31,933 nt of DNA from Streptomyces sp. MMG1533 (GTDB taxonomy: Bacteria > Actinomycetota > Actinomycetes > Streptomycetales > Streptomycetaceae): the NCBI RefSeq assembly GCF_001279775.1, contig NZ_LGDG01000288.1:1-31933 (forward strand). The letters run 5' to 3'. Shown here one piece after another: positions 8,488 to 17,251 of the stretch; position 1 is the stretch's first letter, and every line of letters starts with the position of its first letter. The notes below the pieces were generated by a model, which saw nothing but the letters and a program-made list of their open reading frames with translations, was not told where the DNA came from and did not search any database. The translations under genes and the position numbers were made by a program.

Positions 8488-9354
8488 GTGACCACCGCCG
8501 TAGCCGCCCCGTTCCGTTTCTTCTCCCTCCAGGTCGTACGGACGAGGCGGCTCGGCCCGTCTCTGGTCCGGGTCACCTTCGACGGCCCCGACCTCAGGGA
8601 CTTCCACTCGGACGGACGGGACCAGTCGCTGTCGCTGTTCCTGCCGCCGCCGGGCCGGACCGAGCCCCGTGTGCCGATCGAGCTCGGCGACGGCTGGTGG
8701 CAGGGCTGGCGTGAACTCCCGGACGACGTACGGGCGGTGATGCGCTCGTACACGCTCCGCGCCCTGCGGCGGGACGCCGAGGGGCGCACCGCCGAGGTCG
8801 ACATCGACTTCGTCCTGCACGGCGTGGAGCCCGGCGCGGCCATCGCCGCGGGCCCCGCCTCCCGGTGGGCCTCGCGGGCCGCGGCCGGCGACAAGGTCGT
8901 ACTGCTGGGCCCGGCGATCGCGGACAACCGGGCGATCCGCTTCCGCCCGCCGCAGGACACCGACCTGGTGGTGATCTGGGGCGACGAGACCGCCGCACCG
9001 GCCGCCTGCTCCATTTTGGAGTCACTGCCGGCCGGCACCCGCGCCCGGGTCTGGCTGGAGGTGCCGAACGCCGGCGACGTCCAGGACGTGGTGACGGAGG
9101 CGGACGCCGAGATCACCTGGCTGGTGCGGGACGAGAACCGCACCGAGAGCGCCCCCATGGCTCTCAGCGCCCTGCGTGATGCCCAACTCCCGCCCGCCGA
9201 GCACCCGTACGTCTGGATCGCCGGCGAGTCCGGGTGCGTGAAGGAGCTGCGCCGGCACTTCGTGCGCGAGCGCGAGTTCGACCGCCGCAGAGTCACCTTC
9301 GTCGGCTACTGGCGGCAGGGCCTGACCGAGGAACAGCTGCGCGAGCAGGAGTGA
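8488..9354 (+). CDS. Siderophore-interacting protein (FAD/NAD(P)H ferric-siderophore reductase)
   Basis: A 288-residue SIP-family flavoprotein. The N-terminal FAD-binding beta-barrel (about 10-135) carries RSYTLRALRRD, the flavin-binding R-x-Y-[ST] motif. The C-terminal SIP domain (about 140-280) contains VIWGDETAAPAACSILE and ends in the typical VTFVGYWRQGLTEEQ. It releases iron by reducing the imported ferric siderophore in the cytoplasm. The GTG start has AGGAG 8 bases upstream. It lies between desE and desABCD and is probably cotranscribed with desE from the 7308 iron box. I know of no settled gene symbol. Confidence 0.93.
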   Translation: MTTAVAAPFRFFSLQVVRTRRLGPSLVRVTFDGPDLRDFHSDGRDQSLSLFLPPPGRTEPRVPIELGDGWWQGWRELPDDVRAVMRSYTLRALRRDAEGRTAEVDIDFVLHGVEPGAAIAAGPASRWASRAAAGDKVVLLGPAIADNRAIRFRPPQDTDLVVIWGDETAAPAACSILESLPAGTRARVWLEVPNAGDVQDVVTEADAEITWLVRDENRTESAPMALSALRDAQLPPAEHPYVWIAGESGCVKELRRHFVREREFDRRRVTFVGYWRQGLTEEQLREQE

Positions 9355-9395
9355 CCCGACAGGTCCAACTCGCCTACGGCAGAACTGTGTTCAGA

Positions 9396-9409
9396 GTGAC
9401 CGCAGTCAC
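9396..9409. promoter_or_regulatory. Crp-like site upstream of desA
   Basis: GTGACCGCAGTCAC fits the Streptomyces Crp pattern GTG-N6-GNCAC and is a perfect GTGAC-N4-GTCAC inverted repeat. It ends 28 bases before the desA iron box. The function is inferred from the motif only; it could also act as a hairpin after the reductase gene, although it has no T-tract. Confidence 0.4.
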
Positions 9410-9437
9410 GGCAGGGATCGGGTTTCGTTCGCGTTAA

Positions 9438-9456
9438 TTAGGTTAGGCTAACCTAA
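9438..9456 (+). promoter_or_regulatory. Iron box controlling desABCD
   Basis: TTAGGTTAGGCTAACCTAA is a perfect 19-bp palindromic iron box with a central G, the operator of the DtxR-family regulator DmdR1 in Streptomyces. TAACCT (9449-9454) inside it can act as -10. Iron-replete cells should therefore shut off desferrioxamine synthesis. It lies 61 bases before the desA ATG. Confidence 0.95.
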
Positions 9457-9517
9457 GTTGAAGCCGGCTCCGCTTCGCTCCCCCGCCCCACGGACTGTCC
9501 CCACCGGAGGACCCGCA

Positions 9518-10984
9518 ATGCGCTCGCACCTGCTCAACGACACGACCGCGGAGCACTACCGCCGCTCCGTGACCGAGGGAATAGAGCGGGTGGCGGCCAA
9601 ACTCGCCACCACCTCCCGTCCGTTCACCGGCGTCACCGTCGACGCCCTCTCCCCGCGCATCGAAGAGATCGACCTCGACAAGCCGCTGCACGACACCGCC
9701 GCGGTCCTCGACGAGCTGGAGGACGTCTACCTCCGGGACGCGGTCTACTTCCACCACCCCCGCTACCTCGCCCACCTCAACTGCCCGGTCGTCATCCCGG
9801 CCGTGCTCGGCGAGGCGATCCTCTCCGCCGTCAACTCCTCCCTGGACACCTGGGACCAGTCGGCCGGCGGCACCCTCATCGAACGCAAGCTCGTCGACTG
9901 GACCACCGCCCGCATCGGCCTCGGCGAGAACGCCGACGGCGTGTTCACCTCCGGCGGCACCCAGTCCAACCTGCAGGCGCTGCTCCTGGCCCGCGAGGAG
10001 GCGAAGCCGGGGCGGGTAGGGCGGGAAGCGGCGGATTCCTTCGCCAAACTGCGCATCTTCGCCTCCGAGGTCAGCCACTTCAGCGTGAAGAAGTCCGCGA
10101 AACTGCTCGGCCTCAGCCAGGACTCCGTCGTGTCGATCCCCGTCGGCGCCGACAAGCGCATGCAGACCGTCGCGCTCGCCCGTGAGCTGGAGCGCTGCAA
10201 ACAGGACGGCCTCGTCCCCATGGCCGTCGTCGCCACCGCCGGCACCACCGACTTCGGCTCCATCGACCCGCTGCCCGAGATCGCCGAGCTGTGCGGCCAG
10301 TACGGCGTGTGGATGCACGTCGACGCCGCCTACGGCTGCGGGCTGCTCGCCTCGGTCAAGTACCGCGGCCGTATCGACGGCATCGAGCGCGCCGACTCGG
10401 TCACCGTCGACTACCACAAGTCCTTCTTCCAGCCGGTGAGTTCGTCCGCCGTTCTGGTCCGGGACGCCGCCACCCTGCGGCACGCGACCTACCACGCGGA
10501 GTACCTCAACCCGCGCCGCATGGTGCAGGAACGTATCCCCAACCAGGTGGACAAGTCCCTCCAGACCACCCGCCGCTTCGACGCCCTCAAGCTGTGGATG
10601 ACGCTGCGCGTGATGGGCGCCGACGGCATCGGCCAGCTCTTCGACGAGGTGTGCGACCTGGCCGTGGAGGGCTGGAAGCTGCTGGCCGCCGACCCGCGCT
10701 TCGACGTCGTGGTCGAGCCGACCCTCTCCACCCTCGTCTTCCGCTGCATCCCGGCCGCCGTCACCGACCCGGCCGAGATCGACCGCGCCAACCTGTACGC
10801 CCGCAAGGCCCTGTTCGCCTCCGGCGACGCGGTGGTCGCGGGCACCAAGGTGGGCGGCCGCCACTACCTCAAGTTCACCCTGCTCAACCCCGAGACGACG
10901 GTCGACGACATGGCCGCCGTACTCGACCTGATCGCCGGCCACGCCGAGCAGTACCTGGGAGAGTCCCTTGAACGCGCTTCCTGA
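9518..10984 (+). CDS. desA: Lysine decarboxylase of desferrioxamine synthesis
   Basis: A 488-residue group II PLP-dependent decarboxylase that makes cadaverine from lysine, the first step of desferrioxamine biosynthesis. Visible motifs are [18 protein letters not shown] (phosphate binding), [13 protein letters not shown] (aspartate contacting the PLP ring) and [10 protein letters not shown] with the Schiff-base lysine at about residue 301. ATG at 9518 is chosen because GGAGG lies 7 bases upstream. The TTG at 9458 in the same frame is only two bases past the iron box and has no ribosome-binding site. It overlaps desB by 17 bases, implying translational coupling. Confidence 0.96.
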   Translation: MRSHLLNDTTAEHYRRSVTEGIERVAAKLATTSRPFTGVTVDALSPRIEEIDLDKPLHDTAAVLDELEDVYLRDAVYFHHPRYLAHLNCPVVIPAVLGEAILSAVNSSLDTWDQSAGGTLIERKLVDWTTARIGLGENADGVFTSGGTQSNLQALLLAREEAKPGRVGREAADSFAKLRIFASEVSHFSVKKSAKLLGLSQDSVVSIPVGADKRMQTVALARELERCKQDGLVPMAVVATAGTTDFGSIDPLPEIAELCGQYGVWMHVDAAYGCGLLASVKYRGRIDGIERADSVTVDYHKSFFQPVSSSAVLVRDAATLRHATYHAEYLNPRRMVQERIPNQVDKSLQTTRRFDALKLWMTLRVMGADGIGQLFDEVCDLAVEGWKLLAADPRFDVVVEPTLSTLVFRCIPAAVTDPAEIDRANLYARKALFASGDAVVAGTKVGGRHYLKFTLLNPETTVDDMAAVLDLIAGHAEQYLGESLERAS

Positions 10985-12254
10985 GCCCACTGGCTCCACG
11001 AACAGGACCTACGACTTCGTGGGGATCGGGCTCGGCCCGTTCAACCTCGGCCTGGCCTGCCTCACCGAGCCCATCGACGAACTCGACGGCCTCTTCCTGG
11101 ACTCGAAGCCCGACTTCGAGTGGCACGCGGGCATGTTCCTGGACGGCGCCCACCTCCAGACGCCGTTCATGTCGGACCTGGTCACGCTCGCCGACCCGAC
11201 CTCGCCGTACTCCTTCCTCAACTACCTGAAGGAGAAGGGCCGGCTGTACTCGTTCTACATCCGCGAGAACTTCTACCCGCTCAGGGTCGAGTACGACGAC
11301 TACTGCCGCTGGGCCGCGAACAAGCTGAGCAACGTGCGCTTCGACACGACGGTCACGGAGGTCCGCTACGAGGACGACGTGTACGTCGTGCAGAGCGCCG
11401 CCGGCGAGATCTTCCGCGCCCGCCACCTGGTCCTCGGCACCGGCACCCCGCCGTACATCCCCGAGGCCTGCCGGTCCCTGGGCGGCGACTTCATCCACAA
11501 CTCCCGCTATGTGCAGCACAAAGAAGAGTTGCAGAAGAAGGAGTCGATCACGCTGGTGGGCTCCGGCCAGTCCGCCGCCGAGATCTACTACGACCTGCTC
11601 AGCGAGATCGACGTCCACGGCTACCGGCTGAACTGGGTCACCCGCTCGCCGCGCTTCTTCCCGCTGGAGTACACGAAACTCACGCTGGAGATGACCTCCC
11701 CGGAGTACATCGACTACTTCCACGCGCTGCCGGAGAAGACCCGCCACCGCCTCACGGCCGAGCAGAAGGGCCTGTTCAAGGGCATCGACGGCGACCTGAT
11801 CAACGAGATCTTCGACCTGCTCTACCAGAAGAACCTCGGCGGTCCGGTGCCCACCCGGCTGCTCACCAACTCCTCGCTGGACAGCGCCGCTTACGAGAAC
11901 GGCACGTACACCCTCGGCCTGCGCCAGGAGGAGCAGGGCAAGGACTACGAGCTGGACACCCAGGGCCTGATCCTGGCCACCGGCTACAAGTACGCCGAGC
12001 CGGAGTTCCTGAGCCCCGTGCGGAACCGGCTGCGCTACGACTCCCACGGCAGCTTCGACGTCGCCAGAAACTACGCGATCGACGTGACGGGCAGAGGCGT
12101 CTTCCTGCAGAACGCCGGCGTCCACACGCACAGCATCACCAGCCCCGACCTGGGCATGGGCCCCTACCGCAACAGCTACATCATCCGTGAGCTGCTCGGC
12201 ACCGAGTACTACCCGGTCGAGAAGACCATCGCGTTCCAGGAGTTCGCCGTATGA
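10968..12254 (+). CDS. desB: Cadaverine N-monooxygenase
   Basis: A 428-residue flavin-dependent N-hydroxylating monooxygenase of the lysine/ornithine hydroxylase family; it converts cadaverine to N-hydroxycadaverine. The FAD-binding loop is [16 protein letters not shown] (about 17-32), and the NADPH-binding loop is [16 protein letters not shown] (about 195-210). The C-terminal segment [15 protein letters not shown] carries the family's ATGY motif. The likely start is TTG at 10968, with GGGAGAG 4-5 bases upstream; it lies inside the last codons of desA, and the FAD motif follows closely. It overlaps desC by 4 bases. Confidence 0.95.
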   Translation: MNALPEPTGSTNRTYDFVGIGLGPFNLGLACLTEPIDELDGLFLDSKPDFEWHAGMFLDGAHLQTPFMSDLVTLADPTSPYSFLNYLKEKGRLYSFYIRENFYPLRVEYDDYCRWAANKLSNVRFDTTVTEVRYEDDVYVVQSAAGEIFRARHLVLGTGTPPYIPEACRSLGGDFIHNSRYVQHKEELQKKESITLVGSGQSAAEIYYDLLSEIDVHGYRLNWVTRSPRFFPLEYTKLTLEMTSPEYIDYFHALPEKTRHRLTAEQKGLFKGIDGDLINEIFDLLYQKNLGGPVPTRLLTNSSLDSAAYENGTYTLGLRQEEQGKDYELDTQGLILATGYKYAEPEFLSPVRNRLRYDSHGSFDVARNYAIDVTGRGVFLQNAGVHTHSITSPDLGMGPYRNSYIIRELLGTEYYPVEKTIAFQEFAV

Positions 12255-12796
12255 CCTTCACCTTCCGCCCTCTCGACCCCCTGCAGGACGCCGAGTTGCT
12301 GCACCGGTGGGTCACCCACCCGAAGGCCGCGTTCTGGATGATGCAGGACGCGAAGCTGGAGGATGTCGAGCGCGCGTACATGGAGATCGCCGCCGACGAG
12401 CACCACCACGCCCTGCTCGGCCTCCGGGACGGCGTCCCCGCCTTCCTGATGGAGAAGTACGACCCCGCCCACCGCGAGCTGGTCGGCCTGTACGACCCGC
12501 AGCCGGGCGATGTCGGCATGCACTTCCTCACCCCCGCGACCGACACCCCCGTGCACGGCTTCACCCGGGCCGTCATCACGGCCGTGATGGCGCACCTCTT
12601 CGAGGACCCGGCGGTGGAACGCGTCGTCGTCGAGCCGGACGTGTCCAACAAGGCCGTCCAGGCCCTCAACGAAGCCGTCGGGTTCGTCGCCGACCGCGAG
12701 ATACAGAAGCCGGAGAAGAAGGCGTTGCTGAGCTTCTGCACCCGGGAGGGCTTCCTCAACAGGCACAGCCTGGCGGCGACGGAGGTGTCCGCATGA
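12251..12796 (+). CDS. desC: N-hydroxycadaverine acyltransferase
   Basis: A 181-residue GNAT-fold acyltransferase related to the siderophore acyltransferases IucB and RhbD. It acylates N-hydroxycadaverine with acetyl- or succinyl-CoA to give the hydroxamate building blocks. The N-terminal [19 protein letters not shown] and the later [19 protein letters not shown] and [19 protein letters not shown] are typical of this subgroup. Start and stop both overlap the neighbouring genes in ATGA junctions, so all four des enzymes are translated from one message. Confidence 0.95.
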   Translation: MTFTFRPLDPLQDAELLHRWVTHPKAAFWMMQDAKLEDVERAYMEIAADEHHHALLGLRDGVPAFLMEKYDPAHRELVGLYDPQPGDVGMHFLTPATDTPVHGFTRAVITAVMAHLFEDPAVERVVVEPDVSNKAVQALNEAVGFVADREIQKPEKKALLSFCTREGFLNRHSLAATEVSA

Positions 12797-14565
12797 CCCT
12801 CGCCGACGCCGTGGCCCACCTCTCCCCCGAACGCTGGGAGAAGGCCAACCGCCTCCTCGTCCGCAAGGCCCTCGCCGAGTTCGCGCACGAGCGGCTCATC
12901 ACACCGGAGGCCACCGCCGGCGGCCGCTTCGAGGTCCGCAGCGACGACGGTCTGACCCGGTACGGGTTCACCGCCGACCGCCGCGCCCTCGACCACTGGC
13001 AGGTCGACGCCGACTCGATCACCCGTCAACGAGACGGCGTCGACCTCCCCCTCGCCGCCCTGGACTTCTTCATCGAGCTGAAGCAGACCCTGGGCCTGAG
13101 CGACGAGATCCTGCCGGTCTACCTGGAGGAGATCTCCTCCACCCTCTCCGGCACCTGCTTCAAACTCACCAAGCCGCAGATCCCGGTCGCCGAGCTCGTC
13201 GAAAGCGGCTTCCAGGACATCGAGACCGGCATGACCGAGGGCCACCCCTGCTTCGTCGCCAACAACGGACGGCTCGGCTTCGGCATCCACGAGTACCTGT
13301 CGTACGCCCCCGAGACCGCGAGCCCGGTCCGCCTGGTGTGGCTGGCCGCGCACCGCTCGCGGGCGGCGTTCACCGCGGGGGTCGGGATCGAGTACGAGTC
13401 CTTCGTTCGCGAGGAGCTGGGCGAGGCCACGGTCGAGCGGTTCTCCCAGGTGCTCAAGGACCGGGGGCTGGACCCGGACGACTACCTCCTCATCCCCGTC
13501 CACCCCTGGCAGTGGTGGAACAAGCTCACCGTCACCTTCGCCGCCGAGGTCGCCCGTGGCCACCTCGTGTGCCTGGGCGAGGGCGACGACGAGTACCTGG
13601 CCCAGCAGTCCATCCGGACCTTCTTCAACAGCTCGCACCCCGAGAAGCACTACGTGAAGACGGCCCTGTCCGTCCTCAACATGGGCTTCATGCGCGGACT
13701 CTCGGCCGCCTACATGGAGGCGACCCCGGCGATCAACGACTGGCTCGCCCAGCTCATCGAGGGCGACCCGGTGCTGAAGTCGACGGGCCTCACGATCATC
13801 CGCGAGCGGGCGGCGGTCGGCTACCGGCACCTGGAGTACGAGCAGGCGACGGACCGCTACTCGCCGTACCGCAAAATGCTCGCCGCGCTCTGGCGCGAGA
13901 GCCCGGTGGCCTCCCTCCAGGACGGCGAGTCCCTCGCGACCATGGCCTCCCTCGTCCACGTGGACCACGAGGGGGCATCCTTCGCGGGCGCCCTGATCGA
14001 GCAGTCCGGGCTGCCGCCGACGGAGTGGCTGCGCCGCTACCTGCGGGCGTACTTCACCCCGCTGCTGCACAGCTTCTACGCCTACGACCTGGTGTTCATG
14101 CCGCACGGTGAGAACGTCATCCTGGTCCTGAAGGACGGCGTGGTCCAGCGCGCGATCTACAAGGACATCGCCGAGGAGATCGCCGTCATGGACCCGGAGG
14201 CGGTGCTGCCGCCGACGGTCGAGCGACTGCGCGTCGAGGTCCCGGAGGACAAGAAGCTCCTGTCGATCTTCACGGACGTCTTCGACTGCTTCTTCCGCTT
14301 CCTCGCCGCGAACCTCGCCACCGAGGGGATCGTCGAGGAGGACGACTTCTGGCGCACGGTCGCCGAGGTCACCCGCGACTACCAGCGCTCGGTGCCCGAA
14401 CTCGCCGACAAGTTCAAGCAGTACGACATGTTCGCCCCCGAGTTCGCGCTGTCCTGCCTCAACCGCCTCCAGCTGCGCAACAACATGCAGATGGTGGACC
14501 TCGCGGACCCGGCCGGCGCACTGCAGCTGATCGGCAACCTGGAGAACCCGATCGCGGGGCTGTAG
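12793..14565 (+). CDS. desD: NRPS-independent siderophore synthetase (desferrioxamine cyclase)
   Basis: A 590-residue IucA/IucC-family synthetase. It uses ATP to trimerise and macrocyclise N-hydroxy-N-succinylcadaverine into desferrioxamine E, with related linear products such as desferrioxamine B. Family landmarks are EGHPCFVANNGRLGFG (about 150-165), IPVHPWQWWNKL (about 235), SIRTFFNSSHPEKHYVKTA (about 275) and VFMPHGENVILVLKDG (about 435). The length matches known DesD proteins. The ATG overlaps the desC stop and has GGAGG 7 bases upstream. Last gene before a strong terminator. Confidence 0.96.
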   Translation: MTLADAVAHLSPERWEKANRLLVRKALAEFAHERLITPEATAGGRFEVRSDDGLTRYGFTADRRALDHWQVDADSITRQRDGVDLPLAALDFFIELKQTLGLSDEILPVYLEEISSTLSGTCFKLTKPQIPVAELVESGFQDIETGMTEGHPCFVANNGRLGFGIHEYLSYAPETASPVRLVWLAAHRSRAAFTAGVGIEYESFVREELGEATVERFSQVLKDRGLDPDDYLLIPVHPWQWWNKLTVTFAAEVARGHLVCLGEGDDEYLAQQSIRTFFNSSHPEKHYVKTALSVLNMGFMRGLSAAYMEATPAINDWLAQLIEGDPVLKSTGLTIIRERAAVGYRHLEYEQATDRYSPYRKMLAALWRESPVASLQDGESLATMASLVHVDHEGASFAGALIEQSGLPPTEWLRRYLRAYFTPLLHSFYAYDLVFMPHGENVILVLKDGVVQRAIYKDIAEEIAVMDPEAVLPPTVERLRVEVPEDKKLLSIFTDVFDCFFRFLAANLATEGIVEEDDFWRTVAEVTRDYQRSVPELADKFKQYDMFAPEFALSCLNRLQLRNNMQMVDLADPAGALQLIGNLENPIAGL

Positions 14566-14589
14566 CCACCGCACCGCCCCCACAGACGG

Positions 14590-14626
14590 ACGGGCACCCC
14601 GGAGTACGGTCCCCCGGGGTGCCCGT
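14590..14626. terminator. Bidirectional terminator between desD and the hexosaminidase gene
   Basis: A perfect 13-bp stem (ACGGGCACCCCGG at 14590-14602, complement at 14614-14626) has an 11-nt loop. It lies 24 bases after the desD stop and 17 bases beyond the stop of the converging gene, so it can serve both. Confidence 0.9.
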
Positions 14627-14643
14627 CATCGTGTCCGCCCGAA

Positions 14644-16233
14644 CTACCCGACGGGCCAGGGAACCTGCGGCGACCGGTAGTACCCGATCCCCAGCGCGTC
14701 CCACCGCGGCCCCTGCGCGGCGAGCCGCACCTTGTAGCCGTCCCAGTCGTGCGTGGCCGCAGGCGACCAGCCGAGCTCGGCGGCGCCCGCGAGACGCGGG
14801 AAGGCCATGTACTCGATGTGCGCGCCGGTCACGATCGTCTCCGTCCACAGCGGCGCCTCGACGCCCTTGACGGCCTCGGGCGGCGCCCCCGGCAGATAGC
14901 TGCCCGGATCCCAGTCGTAGGAACGCTTCACGTCGACGTAGCCCGCCCAGGACAGCCCCAGCGGAGTGTTCGCGTCGTACTTCATGTCGAGGTAGATCCG
15001 GTCGGCCGGGGACAGGATCAGCCCGGTCCCGTTCTGCGCGGCCTTGGCGACCTGCGCCTTCTCCGCCGCGCTCGTGGAGTCCAGACCCCAGTACTGGGCG
15101 AGCGCCCCCTTCGCCGGGGTCGCGCCGGTCAGCTGGTGCCAGCCGACCACCGTCTTGCCGTACTCGGCGACGATCGGCTGCACCCGGTCCATGAACGTGG
15201 CGTAGTCCTCGTGGCTGGTGGAGTGCGCCTCGTCGCCGCCGATGTGGAGGTAGCGGCCCGGGGTGAGGGCGGCGAGCTCCCGGACGACGTCGTCCACGAA
15301 GTCGTACGTGATCTCCTTCGACACGCACAGCGAGCTGAAGCCGACCTCGGTGCCGGTGTAGAGCGGGGGTGCGACGCCGTCGCAGTTGAGCGCTGCGTAG
15401 GAGGCGAGGGCGGCGTTGGTGTGGCCGGGCATGTCGATCTCCGGCACGACCTCCAGATAGCGGGAGGCCGCGTAGCCGAGGATCTCCTGGTAGTCGGCCT
15501 TGGTGTAGTAGCCGCCGGGGCCGCCACCCACCTGGGTCGAGCCGCCGTGCGTGGCGAGCCTCGGCCAGGAGTCGACGGCGATGCGCCAGCCCTGGTCGTC
15601 GCTGAGGTGCAGGTGCAGCTTGTTGACCTTGTACAGGGCGAGTTGGTCGATGTAGCGCTTGACCTGGTCGACGGTGAAGAAGTGCCGGGAGACGTCGAGC
15701 ATCGCGCCGCGCCAGCCGTAGCGCGGGGTGTCCGTGATCGTGCCGCCCGCGACCAGCCACGGACCGGGCTGTACGGAGTCCTTCTCGACGGCCGCCGGGA
15801 GGAGCTGGCGCAGGGTCTGGACGCCGTGGAAGAGCCCGGCGGGCTTGGCCGCCGTGATGGTGACGCCCTTGCCGCCACTGTCGAGACGGTAGCCCTCTGC
15901 GCCGAACGGACCCTTGCCCAGGCGCAGTCGGATGCCACCCTTGCCGTGCGTGGTGACCGGCAGACGGTAGCCGGTCGAGGGGCGCAGGACGGCCGCGAGG
16001 TAGGCGCCGATGCGGCGGACCTCGCCGGAGTCGTCCACGCGTATGTGTGTGTCGCGGGTGAGGCGGTACGGCGATCCGCCGGGGGTGACCGACGCGGGCG
16101 CCGGGACGATCCGGTCGAGCGGAAGCGCGTTCTGTGCGGTGGGAGTCGGGGTCGCGCCGACGGCGGAGACACTCGCCGCCGCGACGAGCAGCAGCGAGCC
16201 GAGAAGGCGGGTCGTTCTGTGGTGCTGTCTCAC
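14644..16233 (-). CDS. Secreted beta-N-acetylhexosaminidase (GH20)
   Basis: A 529-residue exported enzyme that releases N-acetylglucosamine from chitin oligomers. It has a Sec-type signal peptide (RTTRLLGSLLLVAAASVSAVGA, cleavage near residue 27), a GH20b domain (about 35-150) and a GH20 barrel (about 165-500). The barrel contains LHLHLSDDQGWRI and the catalytic Asp-Glu pair in HIGGDEAH at about residues 334-335. The GTG start has AGGAAGGGA about 6 bases upstream. The short promoter region shared with the divergent DUF4429 gene contains a DasR-like site, which fits induction by amino sugars. It converges on desD. Confidence 0.94.
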   Translation of the reverse strand: MRQHHRTTRLLGSLLLVAAASVSAVGATPTPTAQNALPLDRIVPAPASVTPGGSPYRLTRDTHIRVDDSGEVRRIGAYLAAVLRPSTGYRLPVTTHGKGGIRLRLGKGPFGAEGYRLDSGGKGVTITAAKPAGLFHGVQTLRQLLPAAVEKDSVQPGPWLVAGGTITDTPRYGWRGAMLDVSRHFFTVDQVKRYIDQLALYKVNKLHLHLSDDQGWRIAVDSWPRLATHGGSTQVGGGPGGYYTKADYQEILGYAASRYLEVVPEIDMPGHTNAALASYAALNCDGVAPPLYTGTEVGFSSLCVSKEITYDFVDDVVRELAALTPGRYLHIGGDEAHSTSHEDYATFMDRVQPIVAEYGKTVVGWHQLTGATPAKGALAQYWGLDSTSAAEKAQVAKAAQNGTGLILSPADRIYLDMKYDANTPLGLSWAGYVDVKRSYDWDPGSYLPGAPPEAVKGVEAPLWTETIVTGAHIEYMAFPRLAGAAELGWSPAATHDWDGYKVRLAAQGPRWDALGIGYYRSPQVPWPVG

Positions 16234-16257
16234 CTACGGTCCCTTCCTGAAGCCCGG

Positions 16258-16273
16258 ACAGGTATGGACCAAC
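16258..16273. promoter_or_regulatory. DasR-responsive element (dre)-like site
   Basis: ACAGGTATGGACCAAC matches the dre consensus ACTGGTCTAGACCAGT at 11 of 16 positions, including the central GGT-n-T-n-GACCA core. It lies 25 bases upstream of the hexosaminidase start and 31 bases upstream of the divergent gene. DasR is the GntR-family GlcNAc regulator that controls chitinolytic genes. Confidence 0.65.
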
Positions 16274-16304
16274 TCTCCCTCAGAACCAGTGAAACAATCC
16301 CCTC

Positions 16305-17189
16305 ATGGCGGAAATCCTCCAGAAGGACGGCACTTGGGTCTTCGACGGCGACGCCCTGCGACTGACCCCGGGAAGAGACAAGAACGTCGGCCTGCTCCGC
16401 AAGACACTGGGTGAACTCGTCGTTCCGCTGGGCGCGTTGGCGGGCGTCTCCTTCGAGCACGGGAAGAAGACCGGACGGCTCAGGCTGCGCCTGCGCGACG
16501 GCTCCGACCCGCTGCTGCACGCGACCGGCGGCCGGCTCGCCGAGCCGCACGACCCGTACCAGCTGGTCGTCGAGTCCGACCGCTACGGCGTCGCCGAGTA
16601 CTTGGTGGAGGAGGTCCGCAACACCCTGCTCCTGGACGAGGTTCCGGCCGACCCGGTCGACGCCTACCTTCTGCCGGGCCCGGCCGTGCCGCTCTCCGTG
16701 TCCGCCGGGGACGGCACCGCGAGCTTCGACGGCGAGCAGATCCGCCTGGAGTGGAACTGGAAGACCGAGGACGCCAAGGCCGCCGCCGGCCCCCGTACCC
16801 TCGCGGTCACCGACCTCACCGCCGTGGAGTGGCATCCGGCGGCGGGCCTGGAGAACGGCTACCTCCGCTTCACCGTGAAGAACGCCCCGACCAAGGCCCC
16901 GCCCAAGTACGACCCCAACTCCGTGGAGCTGTGGGGCTTCAAGAAGGACCCGCTGATGGCCCTGGTCGCGGCGGCCGTCCAGGCCCGGCTCCCGCATCCG
17001 GCGGCGGCCCCCAAGGACGTACGACCGCAGGAACCCCGGTCACTCCTCGCACCCGCGCCCGCCCCCGCCGAGGACGGCCATGACGCCCTTCTGCGACGGC
17101 TGCGCGAGCTCGGCGAGCTGCACCGCACGGGGGTACTGACGGACGATGAGTTCGCCATGGCCAAGCAGGCGATCCTCAAGCGGATGTAG
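16305..17189 (+). CDS. DUF4429 domain protein with C-terminal SHOCT domain
   Basis: A 294-residue protein without signal peptide or membrane segments. Two similar beta-rich DUF4429 units, at about 8-110 and 130-230, contain parallel phrases (DGDALRLTPGRDKNVG and DGEQIRLEWNWK). A proline/alanine linker (about 240-260) leads to a terminal SHOCT motif (LLRRLRELGELHRTGVLTDDEF). SHOCT domains often tether proteins to oligomers or membranes; no enzymatic activity is known to me. No good ribosome-binding site precedes the ATG, and AACAAT 6 bases upstream could make it leaderless. The promoter gap shared with the hexosaminidase gene holds the dre-like site. Confidence 0.9.
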   Translation: MAEILQKDGTWVFDGDALRLTPGRDKNVGLLRKTLGELVVPLGALAGVSFEHGKKTGRLRLRLRDGSDPLLHATGGRLAEPHDPYQLVVESDRYGVAEYLVEEVRNTLLLDEVPADPVDAYLLPGPAVPLSVSAGDGTASFDGEQIRLEWNWKTEDAKAAAGPRTLAVTDLTAVEWHPAAGLENGYLRFTVKNAPTKAPPKYDPNSVELWGFKKDPLMALVAAAVQARLPHPAAAPKDVRPQEPRSLLAPAPAPAEDGHDALLRRLRELGELHRTGVLTDDEFAMAKQAILKRM

Positions 17190-17219
17190 TCGTCCGGGAC
17201 TCGAGGACCGCCGGCTCTT

Positions 17220-17245
17220 GGTGCGCCCCGCCTTCCGGGCACACC
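17220..17245. terminator. Hairpin between converging genes
   Basis: GGTGCGCCC (17220-17228) pairs with GGGCACACC (17237-17245) with one mismatch and an 8-nt loop. It lies between the stops of the DUF4429 gene and the phosphatase gene. Confidence 0.55.
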
Positions 17246-17251
17246 CGTGGC

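Noticed and set aside
9458..9517. Upstream TTG start for desA
   Set aside because: It lies two bases after the iron box, at or before the expected transcription start, and lacks a ribosome-binding site; ATG at 9518 has GGAGG.
9443..10999. A 518-codon minus-strand open frame opposite desA
   Set aside because: It is the shadow of desA, whose PLP motifs are unambiguous, and it would start within desB.
12187..12792. An N-terminal extension of desD through desC
   Set aside because: The extended sequence is Arg/Pro-rich shadow coding of desB and desC; the ATGA junction and GGAGG support the start at 12793.
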